Shown here: one piece after another, positions 34,892 to 44,437 of the stretch
Layout of the letters: each line of letters starts with the position of its first letter
Numbering within the stretch: position 1 is the first letter of the stretch
From: Methylohalobius crimeensis 10Ki
Lineage (GTDB): Bacteria; Pseudomonadota; Gammaproteobacteria; Methylococcales; Methylothermaceae
Direction: 5' to 3'
Assembly (NCBI RefSeq): GCF_000421465.1
Contig: NZ_ATXB01000001.1
Span: forward strand, 1,178,001 to 1,242,000
DNA: 64,000 bases
Notes under the pieces: model-generated
The model's database searches: none
What the model saw: the letters and a program-made list of their open reading frames with translations, nothing else
Told to the model about the DNA's origin: nothing
Program-made: the position numbers and the translations under genes

Positions 34892-36282
34892 TCCTCCGGT
34901 TTGGCCTGGGCGAGCAGGGTTTGGTGGTATTGCTCCAAAGAGGCCAGCAAGGGCGCGGTTTGCTGTTTGAACGCGGCCAGCTGGGATGGGGGAATGGGTT
35001 CGCTTCCCGGCAAGGGAACGGTCAAGGGATCGCGGTGGACGCCGGCGATCCGGAATTCATAGTGGAGATGGGGGCCGGTGGCCAGGCCGGATTGGCCCAC
35101 GTAGGCGATGGTGTCCCCCTGCTTCACCCGGGCGCCGCGCTTGTAGCGGGAATTGAAGCGGCTGAGGTGGGCATACAGGGTGGTATAGCCCCGGCCGTGA
35201 TCGAGAATGACCACCCGCCCGTAGCCCCCCTTGCGGCCGCGGAAGACGATTTTGCCGTCGCCGGTGGCGCGCACCGGAGTGCCGGTGGGGGCGGCGTAAT
35301 CGACCCCTTTATGGGCGCGAATCCGGTGCAGGATGGGGTGATTCCGGCGGAGGGTGAAGCGGGAGGTGATCCGGGCCGATTTGACCGGCGTGCGAAGAAA
35401 CTTCTTGCGCAGAGATTTGCCTTCCGGGGTGTAGTAGTCGCTGTCGCCGTCGGGCAGGGTGAAGCGCAAGGCGCGGTAGGTTTTGCCCTGGTTGACGAAT
35501 TCGGCGGCCATGATCGGTCCCTCGCCGATGAACTTGCCGTCCACATAGTGTTTTTCGTACAGGATGGAGAATTGATCGCCGGGCCGGATGCTGCGGGCGA
35601 AATCGATGTCCCAGCCGAAGATTTCGGTCAGCTCCATGATCAGCCCGTCGTTCAATCCGGCGCGTTTGCCGTCCAGATACAGGGAAGATCGGATGAAGCC
35701 GCCGGCTTCCTCCAGCTCCCGCTGCGGTTCGGTGAAGATCCGCTCGATGTCGAAACGGTCTTCCTTGCGGGCGAGGGCGATGGTCTCCGTCAGGCTGGGC
35801 TGGTAGACCAGCTTTTCCAATTTGCCTTGTTCGTCCCGCAGAATTTTGAGCGTCTCCCCCGGTTGAAGGCGGGCCAATTCCTCTTCCACGTGGTCGTCGC
35901 TGTGAATCAGCGTGTGCAGGGTTCGGGCGCTGAGATCGTACTGCTTGAAAATCGCCGCCAGGGATTCGCCGGGATTGACCCGGTGTTCGATCCAGGGCGC
36001 TTCCGCGGGGGCGGGTTCGTCGAACGTTTCCTCTGCCGCCGGGACGTTGTCGGCGGGGTCGGTGGCGATGGCCAACGGTTGAGGCGGAGAGACGACTGGT
36101 GGTTCGGGCTCGATCGTCGAAACGGGAGACGGTTGCGGCCAGAATTTGAAGCCCAGGCCGGAGATAAACGCGATCCCGCAAATCGGCAGCAATGCTCTTT
36201 TGGGCAGCCGAAAGCCGACCCGGCGAGCATTCACCCCGCCGGCGGTGGCTTGCAGGTACAGGGGCGATCTCTTTTTGCGCAT
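34888..36282 (-). CDS. M23-family peptidoglycan endopeptidase, MepM-like
   Basis: 464 residues. One membrane helix near residue 30 anchors it in the inner membrane. A LysM/OapA-like part (RVNPGESLAAIFKQYDLSARTLHTLIH) precedes a second cap domain, then the LytM domain with zinc ligands in RAHKGVDYAAPTGTPVRA (H...D) and GPHLHYEF (HxH). It cuts peptide cross-links in the wall. The ATG at 36282 follows AGAGGAA; the frame extends 38 codons upstream into the tyrS promoter region. Cotranscribed with anmK. Confidence 0.9.
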   Translation of the reverse strand: MRKKRSPLYLQATAGGVNARRVGFRLPKRALLPICGIAFISGLGFKFWPQPSPVSTIEPEPPVVSPPQPLAIATDPADNVPAAEETFDEPAPAEAPWIEHRVNPGESLAAIFKQYDLSARTLHTLIHSDDHVEEELARLQPGETLKILRDEQGKLEKLVYQPSLTETIALARKEDRFDIERIFTEPQRELEEAGGFIRSSLYLDGKRAGLNDGLIMELTEIFGWDIDFARSIRPGDQFSILYEKHYVDGKFIGEGPIMAAEFVNQGKTYRALRFTLPDGDSDYYTPEGKSLRKKFLRTPVKSARITSRFTLRRNHPILHRIRAHKGVDYAAPTGTPVRATGDGKIVFRGRKGGYGRVVILDHGRGYTTLYAHLSRFNSRYKRGARVKQGDTIAYVGQSGLATGPHLHYEFRIAGVHRDPLTVPLPGSEPIPPSQLAAFKQQTAPLLASLEQYHQTLLAQAKPEE

Positions 36283-36374
36283 GCCCGAATTCCTCTTTCT
36301 TTCTCCCCGGAAGACTGTAAAGTCTAAAGGATGTTGTGTAATCTTGTCACTTTTGCTTGGGAGATGGAAGATCC

Positions 36375-37595
36375 ATGAACGAACCGCAAGCGGCATTGGC
36401 CGAATTCAAGCGCGGCACCGAGGAAGTGCTGCTGGAAAAAGAATTGCGGGAACGGCTCGACTCGGGGGGCTCGCTGAAAGTCAAAGCCGGTTTCGACCCC
36501 ACCGCCCCGGATCTGCACTTGGGGCATACGGTATTGCTGAACAAACTCAAGCACTTCCAGGACCGGGGCCACGAGGCGATCTTTTTGATCGGCGATTTTA
36601 CCGCCATGATCGGCGATCCCAGCGGCAAAAGCCAGACCCGCCCGCCCTTGACCCGGGACGAGGTCATCGAAAACGCCCGCACCTACGAGGAGCAGATTTT
36701 CAAAATCCTCGATCCGGAAAAAACCCTGCTGGTGTTCAATTCCAGCTGGATGAGCGGAATGGACGCAGCCGAGCTGATCCAATTGGCGGGTAAATACACC
36801 GTGGCGCGGATGCTGGAGCGCGACGATTTCAGCAAGCGCTATCGAAGTGGCCAGTCGATCGCCATCCACGAGTTCCTCTATCCCCTGATCCAAGGCTACG
36901 ACTCGGTCGCCCTGAAGGCGGACGTGGAGCTGGGCGGCACCGACCAGAAATTCAACCTGCTGGTGGGCCGGCATCTGCAGGAAATCTATGGCCAGAAGCC
37001 GCAGGTGGTGATCACCCTGCCGATTCTGGAGGGCTTGGACGGGGTGCAGAAAATGTCCAAGTCCCTGGGCAACTATATCGGCATCAACGAGCCGCCGGAC
37101 GAGATGTTCGGCAAGTTGATGTCGATCTCCGACGAGTTGATGTGGCGCTACTTCGAATTGTTGAGCTTCCGCCCCCTGGAGGAAATCGGCGCTTGGCAAA
37201 AAGCCTGCGAGACGGGGGCCAACCCGCGCGACTACAAGGTTCGATTGGCATTGGAGATCGTCACCCGCTTCCACGACCAGGCGGCCGCCCAAAAAGCCCT
37301 GGAAAATTTCGAAAGCCGCTTCAAGCGCGGTCTTTTGCCGGAGGATTTGGAGCTGCAGCGGCTCCCGGCACCCGACCCGAAAGGCTATCCCATCGGCCGC
37401 CTGCTCAAGGACGCCGGCTTGGTGAAGAGCACTTCCGAGGCGCTGCGCATGATCAAGCAGGGCGCGGTGAGAATCGACGGGGAACGGGTGTCCGATCCGG
37501 GGCGCATGATTCCGGCAGGGGAAACCCATGTCTTTCAGGTGGGCAAGCGCCGCTTCGCCAAAATCGAGGTGGGCTTTATGAATCTGGCGGAGTGA
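36375..37595 (+). CDS. tyrS: Tyrosyl-tRNA synthetase
   Basis: 406 residues. Class I synthetase: HIGH-type motif in [13 protein letters not shown], tyrosine pocket region in [21 protein letters not shown] in [13 protein letters not shown], and a C-terminal S4 RNA-binding domain ([30 protein letters not shown]). The form is that of TyrRS type 2 (TyrZ-like), usual in many beta- and gammaproteobacteria. The ATG at 36375 follows GGGAGATGGAAG. Confidence 0.95.
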   Translation: MNEPQAALAEFKRGTEEVLLEKELRERLDSGGSLKVKAGFDPTAPDLHLGHTVLLNKLKHFQDRGHEAIFLIGDFTAMIGDPSGKSQTRPPLTRDEVIENARTYEEQIFKILDPEKTLLVFNSSWMSGMDAAELIQLAGKYTVARMLERDDFSKRYRSGQSIAIHEFLYPLIQGYDSVALKADVELGGTDQKFNLLVGRHLQEIYGQKPQVVITLPILEGLDGVQKMSKSLGNYIGINEPPDEMFGKLMSISDELMWRYFELLSFRPLEEIGAWQKACETGANPRDYKVRLALEIVTRFHDQAAAQKALENFESRFKRGLLPEDLELQRLPAPDPKGYPIGRLLKDAGLVKSTSEALRMIKQGAVRIDGERVSDPGRMIPAGETHVFQVGKRRFAKIEVGFMNLAE

Positions 37596-37898
37596 TCTCC
37601 GATCGTTTGATTTAAAATCGGACATGCCGTGCAAGCCTATGGGCACAACAACGCCCTCAATGCTCTCTTCGTTTAACAACGTACCTTCTCCCTCTTGGAG
37701 GGAGAAGGTTAGGAAGAGGGTGGATCTAATTGACATGAAAGTCATTTTATTAAACCCTCCTCTCTCCAACCCTCTCCCGCCAGCGGAAGAGGGTGTTTTT
37801 GCGATAATTGAAGGGGGAGATATGCGCATTTGCGATCACCTTCTAAGGAAGCGCGGAAAGACGGCATCTCGGATTGTCGACTGACTAAGGGAGGCATC
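37596..37898. other. Intergenic region between tyrS and the phosphohexomutase
   Basis: About 300 bases, largely taken up by the inverted copy of the palindromic repeat (37684-37796). The ribosome site AAGGGAGG at 37886-37893 belongs to the next gene. No small gene seen. Confidence 0.6.
37684..37796. repeat. Interspersed palindromic repeat, inverted copy
   Basis: Hairpin CCTTCTCCCTC-TTG-GAGGGAGAAGG (37684-37708) followed by TTAGGAAGAGGGTGG, the exact inverse of 33081-33120. A second imperfect hairpin CCCTCTCCCGC...GCGGAAGAGGG lies at about 37770-37794. Confidence 0.85.
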
Positions 37899-39611
37899 AT
37901 GAGCACTGAACCGACCCTCGAGCAGGTTTTGACCGCTCCGCCCCGGCCGCTGCGTTTCGGCACCAGCGGCGTGCGGGCCAAGGTGGAAGAGTTGACCGAC
38001 GTGGAAGTGTATTGCCTGACCCGGGGAACCTTGGCCTATTTCGAGCGGATCGGCAAACTGGCCCGGGATCGCAAGCCCTCCGAACCCATTGTCATCCCCT
38101 TGGCCGGGGATCTGCGTCCCTCCAGCGAGCGCCTGCTTCAGGCCACCGCGGCGGCGATCCGGGCTGCCGGCTATGAGGTGGACTATTGCGGCTCCATTCC
38201 CACCCCCGCCTTGACCTATTACGCCCTGGCGCAAGGCGTGGCCGGCTTCGTGGTGACCGGCAGCCACATTCCCGCCGACCGCAACGGCCAAAAGGCCAAC
38301 CGCTGCGACGGGGAGGTGCTGAAAAGCGACGAGGCGGGCATCATTGAAGCGGTGGCGGCATTCCGGGCCGAGGAATACGGCCGCGCGGCCGAAGCCTCCA
38401 AGTTCGGTCCCGACGGGATGTTCAAGTCCCAATACCGTCCGGATCTGCCGCCGGCCAATTCCGCCGCGGTCAAAGTCTACCGCGACCGTTACCGGCAGGT
38501 ATTTTCGGCGGATGCCTTGGGGGGATTGCGGGTACTGTTTTTCGAGTACAGCGCGGTGGGAAGGGATTTGTTGCCGGAAATCCTGACCGATGCCGGGGCC
38601 GAGGTGATTCGAGTGGGCCGGAGCGACGAGTTCATACCCCTCGATACCGAAGCCATCTCCGAAAACCATCTCAACCTGCTGCGGGACTGGGTCGATCGGC
38701 AAGAAGTCCCCATCCATGCGGTGGTGTCCACCGACGGGGACAGCGATCGCCCGCTGGTGATCGGGGTGGAAGAAGGTGAATTGCAATTCTTCCCCGGCGA
38801 CCTGTTGGGGGCGGCGGTGGCGGACTTTCTCGAGGCCGATGCCGCCGCCGTGCCCGTCAGCGCCAATCCGGGCTTGGAAGACTTTCTGGAAAATCGCGAT
38901 ATTCCGTTGAATCGGACCCGGATCGGCTCGCCCTATGTGATCGAGGCGATTCAGCACTGGCTGGCCGAAGGCAAACGGAAAGTGGTGGCGTGGGAAGCCA
39001 ACGGCGGATTTCTGGTGGGGTCGGCCATTCCCCTGGAAGCCGGGACCCTTCACCCATTGCCGACCCGGGATGCGATTCTGCCCATTTTGGCGGTTCTCGC
39101 CGCCGCCCGCCGGCGCGGAGAAAGCTTGGGCGAATTATTGCGGGCATTTCCTCCCCGCTACGGAAAATCCGATCTTTTGGATGACTTTCCCCGGGAGAAA
39201 AGCCATCGTATGATCGCCTATTTCACCCCCGACGACGACCGGGTAAAGGAGGTGCGTTTTCAGCAGGGGGAAATCGTTCTTCTGAACGGCGACGGCCAGG
39301 AGATCGGCCGCCGGTCCGCCGACGATCCGGAATTACCGGCTTGGGAAGAGAAAAGACAAGGTTTGGAAGAGGTGTTTTCTTCTCGCCACGGGTTCGCGCC
39401 GCTGGTTGCCATCAACGGGGTGGACGGGCTGCGCTGTTATTTCTCCGACGGGGAAATCGCGCATGTGCGGCCTTCGGGCAATGCGCCGCAGCTTCGGATC
39501 TACGCCTTCGCCGCCACGCCCGAGCGGGCGCGGGAAATCGCCGCCCTGGCGGTGGCTTCGGGCGGTCTCCTGGAGCAATTGGCGGCGCAGGTTACGGAGA
39601 GCGAAGCTTGA
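37899..39611 (+). CDS. Phosphomannomutase/phosphoglucomutase family protein
   Basis: 570 residues. Alpha-D-phosphohexomutase fold: phosphate-accepting serine in VVTGSHIPADRNG, metal-binding STDGDSDRPLVIG, sugar loop in VVAWEANGGFLVGS and a C-terminal phosphate loop RPSGNAPQLRIYA. The substrate (mannose-, glucose- or glucosamine-phosphate) is uncertain; the active-site form TGSHIPADRNG is unusual against the common TASHNP. The ATG at 37899 has a GGGAGG site. Its end overlaps the convergent next gene by 20 bases. Confidence 0.85.
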   Translation: MSTEPTLEQVLTAPPRPLRFGTSGVRAKVEELTDVEVYCLTRGTLAYFERIGKLARDRKPSEPIVIPLAGDLRPSSERLLQATAAAIRAAGYEVDYCGSIPTPALTYYALAQGVAGFVVTGSHIPADRNGQKANRCDGEVLKSDEAGIIEAVAAFRAEEYGRAAEASKFGPDGMFKSQYRPDLPPANSAAVKVYRDRYRQVFSADALGGLRVLFFEYSAVGRDLLPEILTDAGAEVIRVGRSDEFIPLDTEAISENHLNLLRDWVDRQEVPIHAVVSTDGDSDRPLVIGVEEGELQFFPGDLLGAAVADFLEADAAAVPVSANPGLEDFLENRDIPLNRTRIGSPYVIEAIQHWLAEGKRKVVAWEANGGFLVGSAIPLEAGTLHPLPTRDAILPILAVLAAARRRGESLGELLRAFPPRYGKSDLLDDFPREKSHRMIAYFTPDDDRVKEVRFQQGEIVLLNGDGQEIGRRSADDPELPAWEEKRQGLEEVFSSRHGFAPLVAINGVDGLRCYFSDGEIAHVRPSGNAPQLRIYAFAATPERAREIAALAVASGGLLEQLAAQVTESEA

Positions 39612-40500
39612 CCCGGGTGAGTTTCAATTTGGCCTGGCCGAAGCCGGGGACTTCGCCTTCGATTTGAACCGGCAGATGGGTCCGGGGATCGCGCAAAAAT
39701 TCGATATCGCCCTCCATCCCCAAGAATTCGAAGGGCTCCTTGTCGCGCGCGTCGGGATCCACCGGCACCGGATGGATCAGGATGCGATCGGCCTCGATTT
39801 GGGTTTTGATCCGACGCGATCCGGAATCCTGGCGGCGGTAATCCACATCGATCGTCTGGCGGCCGTTGCGCCGCAGGGCGACGCGATAGACGTTTTGCTT
39901 GTTGAACAGGCAAACATGGGCTTCGTCCTCGGGCCAGTCCTGCGTCAGCAACAACAGCAGAGCGTATGGGTCGGAGACGAAGTCGCATTGACGGGCGGTG
40001 GCTTCGGGGAAGGGGTAGAAATTTTCGCTGGTGATGGGCCAAGTTTGAGGAGATTGCTGGGCCTGATCGGGTTCCTCGGGTTTCTGGCGCACGCGGTAAA
40101 CGCCGCGCTCGGCATAGCGATAAATCTTATAGTTGCTCGTCGGTCCCGATTTGAGGCGGGTTCGCTGGAGAGCGGTCAAGTCGGGCTGGAACCATAACTG
40201 GCCCAGCCAAGTCTTGCCGGATAAAAACCATTTCAGGCGGGTTTCCACCGTCAAGTGATAGACTGAGCTGCCGGGCGGCGGCTGAATCGTGCCGCTTCGC
40301 TCGACCAGGTTGGGGTGAGTCCGCTCGGCGACCGTCGCGGTAAGATCGGCCTTGACGATCAAGGCGGGGGAAAGCTCCAAGGTCAATTCCTTCCAGTCGG
40401 AGAGCGGCAGGCGGGGCTCTGCACGAAGGCTCGGCCCCGAAGCGGCCGCCAGAACTCCTAGAAGGAGGGGAAGGGTGAATCTCCTCAGGATTGATTTCAT
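39592..40500 (-). CDS. Secreted DUF3108-like protein
   Basis: 302 residues with a signal peptide (MKSILRRFTLPLLLGVLAAASGPSLRA). The body is beta-rich; the end (FEFLGMEGDIEFLRDPRTHLPVQIEGEVPGFGQAKLKLTRV) resembles DUF3108 periplasmic proteins of unknown role. The ATG at 40500 begins the signal peptide; ten further codons are open upstream. Function unknown. Confidence 0.6.
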   Translation of the reverse strand: MKSILRRFTLPLLLGVLAAASGPSLRAEPRLPLSDWKELTLELSPALIVKADLTATVAERTHPNLVERSGTIQPPPGSSVYHLTVETRLKWFLSGKTWLGQLWFQPDLTALQRTRLKSGPTSNYKIYRYAERGVYRVRQKPEEPDQAQQSPQTWPITSENFYPFPEATARQCDFVSDPYALLLLLTQDWPEDEAHVCLFNKQNVYRVALRRNGRQTIDVDYRRQDSGSRRIKTQIEADRILIHPVPVDPDARDKEPFEFLGMEGDIEFLRDPRTHLPVQIEGEVPGFGQAKLKLTRVKLRSP

Positions 40501-40733
40501 GGATAGGCTCTGATTGTCGCGTAAAAGCAAAATTGTGTAGCTGGATTATGACACAGCGATGGAGGGCAAGGAACCGAAGTTATCGCCTCCCGTCCAAAAG
40601 GTTTGTTTGCATTGAGACGACGGCGGTGGCGATTGGTTTCGGGCGAAACGAGAATTTCAAGCGGGTTCGAGCATTCGGAACCGCAGTTAATAATTAAAAC
40701 CGTTTATTCATTGAATTCGGAGTGCCGCAGCTT

Positions 40734-41594
40734 ATGCGAATGACACCACGGGAATTTTTGGACTGGGACGCCAAGCGCATCACATTTTTGGGGATGTCCG
40801 GGGTCGGAAAAACCACCCTGGCCAATAAATTGCCCAAGAAGGAATGGTTTCATTATTCCGGCGATTATCGGATCGGGACCAAGTATCTGGAGGAACCGAT
40901 TCTGGACAATATCAAGCGTCAGGCGATGCAGGTGCCGTTTCTGCGCGATTTGCTCCGCTCCGATTCCATCTACATTTGCAACAATATTACCGTGGAGAAT
41001 CTGACCCCCATCGCTTCCTTTTTGGGGAAAGTGGGGGATCCCGACCGGGGCGGGTTGCCTTTGGAGGAATTCAAGCGCCGCCAGGCGCTGCACCGGGAGG
41101 CGGAAACCCGGGCCATGCTGGACGTGCCGCTGTTCATCGAAAAGGCCCGCGACATCTACGGTTACCGGCATTTCATCAACGATGCCGGCGGCAGCGTGTG
41201 CGAGCTGGATGAGAGCGTGCTGGAAACCCTCGCCGAAAACACCCTGGTGCTTTATATCAAGACCACGCCGGAGCTGGAGGAGACCTTGATCGCCCGGGCG
41301 AAACGCAGTCCCAAGCCGCTCTACTATCCGGAGGCATTCCTGGATCGGCAACTGGCCGAATTCATGACCCAACGGGGCTACCGGCATCCGGGCGAGATCC
41401 CGCCCGACGAGTTCGTGAGCTGGGTGTTTCCGCGCCTGTTCCGGTCGCGATTGCCGCGCTATCAGGCGATCGCCGACCGCTACGGTTATGTCGTCGATGC
41501 GAGCGAAACCGCCGCGGTGCGCGACGAACAGGATTTCTTGCAATTGGTGGCCGACGCCATCGCCGCCCGCGAGGCGGTCAACCGGAACCGGTAG
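40734..41594 (+). CDS. P-loop ATPase/kinase-like protein before metA
   Basis: 286 residues. Walker A in RITFLGMSGVGKTTLANKLP near the N-terminus; later VLYIKTTPELEETLIARAKR, like the base-recognition part of small-molecule kinases. The middle part (HYSGDYRIGTKYLEEPIL, FINDAGGSVCELDE) is conserved-looking but unknown to me. Start choice: ATG at 40734 with GGAG upstream; a GTG at 40722 is also in frame. It lies 14 bases before metA, so the two are cotranscribed and the gene may serve homoserine or methionine metabolism. Confidence 0.65.
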   Translation: MRMTPREFLDWDAKRITFLGMSGVGKTTLANKLPKKEWFHYSGDYRIGTKYLEEPILDNIKRQAMQVPFLRDLLRSDSIYICNNITVENLTPIASFLGKVGDPDRGGLPLEEFKRRQALHREAETRAMLDVPLFIEKARDIYGYRHFINDAGGSVCELDESVLETLAENTLVLYIKTTPELEETLIARAKRSPKPLYYPEAFLDRQLAEFMTQRGYRHPGEIPPDEFVSWVFPRLFRSRLPRYQAIADRYGYVVDASETAAVRDEQDFLQLVADAIAAREAVNRNR

Positions 41595-41608
41595 GGAGGG
41601 AGAAAATC

Positions 41609-42679
41609 ATGCCTTTGGTCGCGCATAACCCATTGCCGGCTTTCGAGCGCCTTCGGAGCGAAGGGCAAAAGGTGCTGCCGCCCGAAATCGCCCGCCACCA
41701 GGATATCCGGGCGCTTCATATCGGTTTCCTCAACATGATGCCGGACAAGGCGCTGGAAGCCACCGAGCGGCAGTTCCTCCGACTCCTGGGTGCGTGCAAC
41801 CAAATCGTCCAATTCTACGTGCATTTCTTCACCGTGGAAGGCTTGGAGCGGGGACCGGAAGCCCGCGCCCATTTCAAGCGCTATTACGAATCCTTCGACC
41901 GAATCAAGGAAGCGGGCTTGGACGCGCTGATCGTCAGCGGCGCCAACGTGACCCATCCCGAAATCTCCGACGAACCCTTCTGGGAGCCTTTGACCGAAGT
42001 CTTCGATTGGGCCAAGGTCAATGTGACTTCGATTCTCTGTTCCTGCCTGGCCACCCATGCGCTGGTGCAGTATTGCTACGGGCTTCATCGCACCCGCCTG
42101 CCGGCCAAGCGCTGGGGGGTGTATTCCCATCGGGTGGTGGAACCGCGCCACCCCTTGGTGTCCGATATCAATACCCGTTTCGATGTCCCCCACTCGCGCT
42201 TCAATGAACTGTTCCGCCGGGATCTGGAACGGGTGGGCCTGAAAATTCTGGTGGAGAGCGAGGAAGCCGGGGTGCATTTGGCGGTCAGCCCGGATTTGTT
42301 TCGGGTGGTCTTCTTCCAGGGGCATCCCGAGTACGACACCATCAGCCTGTTGAAGGAATACAAGCGCGAAGTGCTGCGTTATCACCTTCGGGATCGCGAG
42401 GATTATCCGCCGTCGCCGGAACATTATTTCAATGCCGAGGCGCAAGCGATCCTGGCGGATTATCGCGCCGCGGTACAAAGCGCCCGCCGGCGCGGCGCAC
42501 CGCCGCCGGATTTTCCGGAATCGGCCCTGATTCCCCTACTGGACAATACCTGGCGGGACACCGCCAAGGGGGTATTCAACAACTGGCTGGGGTTGGTGTA
42601 TCAGATCACCGACCAGGATCGGCGGATTCCCTTCATGCCCGGCGTGGATCCGAAAAACCCGCTCGGTTTGACTTTCTAG
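41609..42679 (+). CDS. metA: Homoserine O-succinyltransferase
   Basis: 356 residues. Activates homoserine in methionine synthesis. MetA features: LHIGFLNMMPDKALEATERQFLRLLG, SGANVTHPEISDEPFWEPL, catalytic Cys in TSILCSCLATHALVQ, YSHRVVEPRHPLVSDI and the Glu/His pair near FFQGHPEYDTISLLKEYKRE. Longer than the E. coli enzyme by about 45 residues at the C-terminus. Fits with metH downstream in the window. Acyl donor (succinyl or acetyl) cannot be told with certainty. Confidence 0.92.
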   Translation: MPLVAHNPLPAFERLRSEGQKVLPPEIARHQDIRALHIGFLNMMPDKALEATERQFLRLLGACNQIVQFYVHFFTVEGLERGPEARAHFKRYYESFDRIKEAGLDALIVSGANVTHPEISDEPFWEPLTEVFDWAKVNVTSILCSCLATHALVQYCYGLHRTRLPAKRWGVYSHRVVEPRHPLVSDINTRFDVPHSRFNELFRRDLERVGLKILVESEEAGVHLAVSPDLFRVVFFQGHPEYDTISLLKEYKREVLRYHLRDREDYPPSPEHYFNAEAQAILADYRAAVQSARRRGAPPPDFPESALIPLLDNTWRDTAKGVFNNWLGLVYQITDQDRRIPFMPGVDPKNPLGLTF

Positions 42680-42761
42680 GGCGCGTCGACATTGAGCCGA
42701 TTCAGCACTACATGAGCGCTCTCACCGGCGCTCGCTGGAATATCAACGCATTCTGATGATT

Positions 42762-43139
42762 CTACCGGACCAAACGCAACAAATCGAAAGCGGTGATGAT
42801 GCCGCGGATGTGCTGTTTATCCCCCACCAGCAGCCGGTGAATGCCGTGCTCGATCATCAATTCGGCGGCTTCTCGGGGCGAGAGGTCGGGGGGGATGAAA
42901 ATGGCGCGGTCGGTCATGATGTCCTTCACGTTGATCGCGTCTCCTCTCACCCCGCTGAATTGAAGCGCCCGGATGACATCGGTTTTGGACGCGATACCGA
43001 CGATTTCCCCGGCGCCGTTTTGGACCGGAGCGCCGTCGATATTCTGGATGGTCAGGAACTCTTCGAATTGATCGAGGGTCATTTCGGGAGCAACGGAAAC
43101 CACTTCCGGTTCCATGATGTCTTTGACTTGGAGGGTCAT
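42762..43139 (-). CDS. CBS-domain pair protein
   Basis: 125 residues made of two CBS domains (VKDIMEPEVVSVAPEMTLDQFEEFL...IVGIASKTDVIRAL and VKDIMTDRAIFIPPDLSPREAAELMIEHGIHRLLV...IRGIITAFDLLRLV). Such stand-alone pairs bind adenine nucleotides and act as sensors. The ATG at 43139 directly starts domain 1; the frame continues upstream without features. Target unknown. Confidence 0.85.
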   Translation of the reverse strand: MTLQVKDIMEPEVVSVAPEMTLDQFEEFLTIQNIDGAPVQNGAGEIVGIASKTDVIRALQFSGVRGDAINVKDIMTDRAIFIPPDLSPREAAELMIEHGIHRLLVGDKQHIRGIITAFDLLRLVR

Positions 43140-43261
43140 GATGGCGTGACCTCGAGGAATGGTCTGAAGATTTAAGCTACCGGAAAATCGTCTTCGGAAC
43201 AAGCGGGCCGGAGGATTTCGGTATACTCTTTTGTTGTCCACAATGCAATGGAGCGAAATTA

Positions 43262-44095
43262 ATGCGAGTTTACATGAGCCTGATGGTCGGATGGTTGGCG
43301 CTATTTTCGGGAGCGGCCGCCCATGCCGAACAGGAACCCCTCAGAGTCTGCGCCGATCCGGTCAATCCTCCCTTGTCCGATAGACAGGAAGACGGTTTCG
43401 AAAACCGGATCGCCCGGCTGTTCGCCGACGAACTGGATAGGGAAATCGAATACACCTGGTTTCCCCAGCGTATCGGTTTTCTGCGCAATACCCTCAAGTC
43501 CAAGGATCCGGACACCGGGCGCTACAAGTGCGACATCGTGATGGGTGTGCCGGCCGGCTACGAGCTGGCGGCGACCACCAAGCCCTACTACCGTTCCACC
43601 TACGCGCTGGTGGTGGCCAAGGGCAAGGGCTTCGACGATATTCAATCTCCCGAGCAGCTTTTCGACCTGTCCGACGATCGCAAGAAAGAGCTCAAGGTCG
43701 CCATGTTCGATCGTACTCCCGGGGTGACCTGGCTTCTTCGTCACGGCTTGCTCAAACAGGGTCGCAGTTACCAGTCCATGACCGGCGATCCCAACGTTAA
43801 TACCGCCATGACGCTGGAAAAGGAGTTCGCCGCGGATAACATCAATATGGCGATCGTTTGGGGACCGGTCGGTGCCTATCTCGCCTGGAAGCACCCGCAG
43901 GATTACGTCCTCTTGCCGCTCAAGTCCGAGAAGGGAATCCGCTTCGATTTCGCCATCGCCATGGCGGTTCGTCGGGGCGACAAGGAACGTCAACAGATGC
44001 TGCAAAACCTGCTCGACCGCAACCGCGACGAAATCGTCGCCTTGCTGAAAAAATACCGGGTACCCTTGGTGGATAAGGAAGGCAATGCGTTATGA
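43262..44095 (+). CDS. Quinoprotein dehydrogenase-associated substrate-binding protein (MxaJ-like)
   Basis: 277 residues with a signal peptide ending GAAAHA. Periplasmic binding-protein fold: LRVCADPVNPPLSDRQEDGFENRIARLFADELDREIEYTWFPQRIGFLRNTL, then CDIVMGVPAGYELAATTKPYYRSTYALV. This is the pattern of MxaJ/XoxJ, which assist PQQ-dependent methanol or other alcohol dehydrogenases. No dehydrogenase gene is nearby, so it is an orphan copy. It supports a methylotrophic host. Confidence 0.82.
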   Translation: MRVYMSLMVGWLALFSGAAAHAEQEPLRVCADPVNPPLSDRQEDGFENRIARLFADELDREIEYTWFPQRIGFLRNTLKSKDPDTGRYKCDIVMGVPAGYELAATTKPYYRSTYALVVAKGKGFDDIQSPEQLFDLSDDRKKELKVAMFDRTPGVTWLLRHGLLKQGRSYQSMTGDPNVNTAMTLEKEFAADNINMAIVWGPVGAYLAWKHPQDYVLLPLKSEKGIRFDFAIAMAVRRGDKERQQMLQNLLDRNRDEIVALLKKYRVPLVDKEGNAL

Positions 44096-44103
44096 TGAAG
44101 GCG

Positions 44104-44133
44104 GGGGATGATGCTTGCGCAAGCATCATCCCC
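44104..44133 (+). terminator. Rho-independent terminator after the MxaJ-like gene
   Basis: GGGGATGATGCTTGC followed directly by its full complement GCAAGCATCATCCCC (15 pairs, no spacer), then TGTTTAT. Nine bases after the stop codon. Confidence 0.8.
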
Positions 44134-44165
44134 TGTTTATGGAAGGAAATGGGAGCGCCGCTCGA

Positions 44166-44333
44166 TCAGCGATAGGCGGAAAAGGAAGAATCTTCCTGGA
44201 TCGCTTGTTCGGAAGTCACGTATTTACCGTGTTCGCTGCTTTTCACGACCCACATGGCGATCCCCACGGCGACCACCACGGCGCCGATGATGTACCAGAA
44301 ATAATCTTTTTCCTGTTCGAGTTTTTCGCGCAT
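44166..44333 (-). CDS. 55-residue single-span membrane protein
   Basis: ATG at 44333 with a perfect GGAGGA site seven bases upstream; stop TGA at 44166. Charged N-terminus MREKLEQEKDYF, one membrane helix WYIIGAVVVAVGIAMWVV, and a polar tail KSSEHGKYVTSEQAIQEDSS. Codon use is normal for this genome. The family is not known to me. It may assist a membrane complex; it lies alone between the MxaJ-like gene and the fadD unit. Confidence 0.75.
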   Translation of the reverse strand: MREKLEQEKDYFWYIIGAVVVAVGIAMWVVKSSEHGKYVTSEQAIQEDSSFSAYR

Positions 44334-44437
44334 CAGTTTTCTCCTCCGATAGTGGATGATTAAGCCAGATCTGGAATCTGGCTTAAAACCATACTAATGG
44401 AAGGGAATTTTTAGAATTTGATCCAGAGCAAAAAAGA

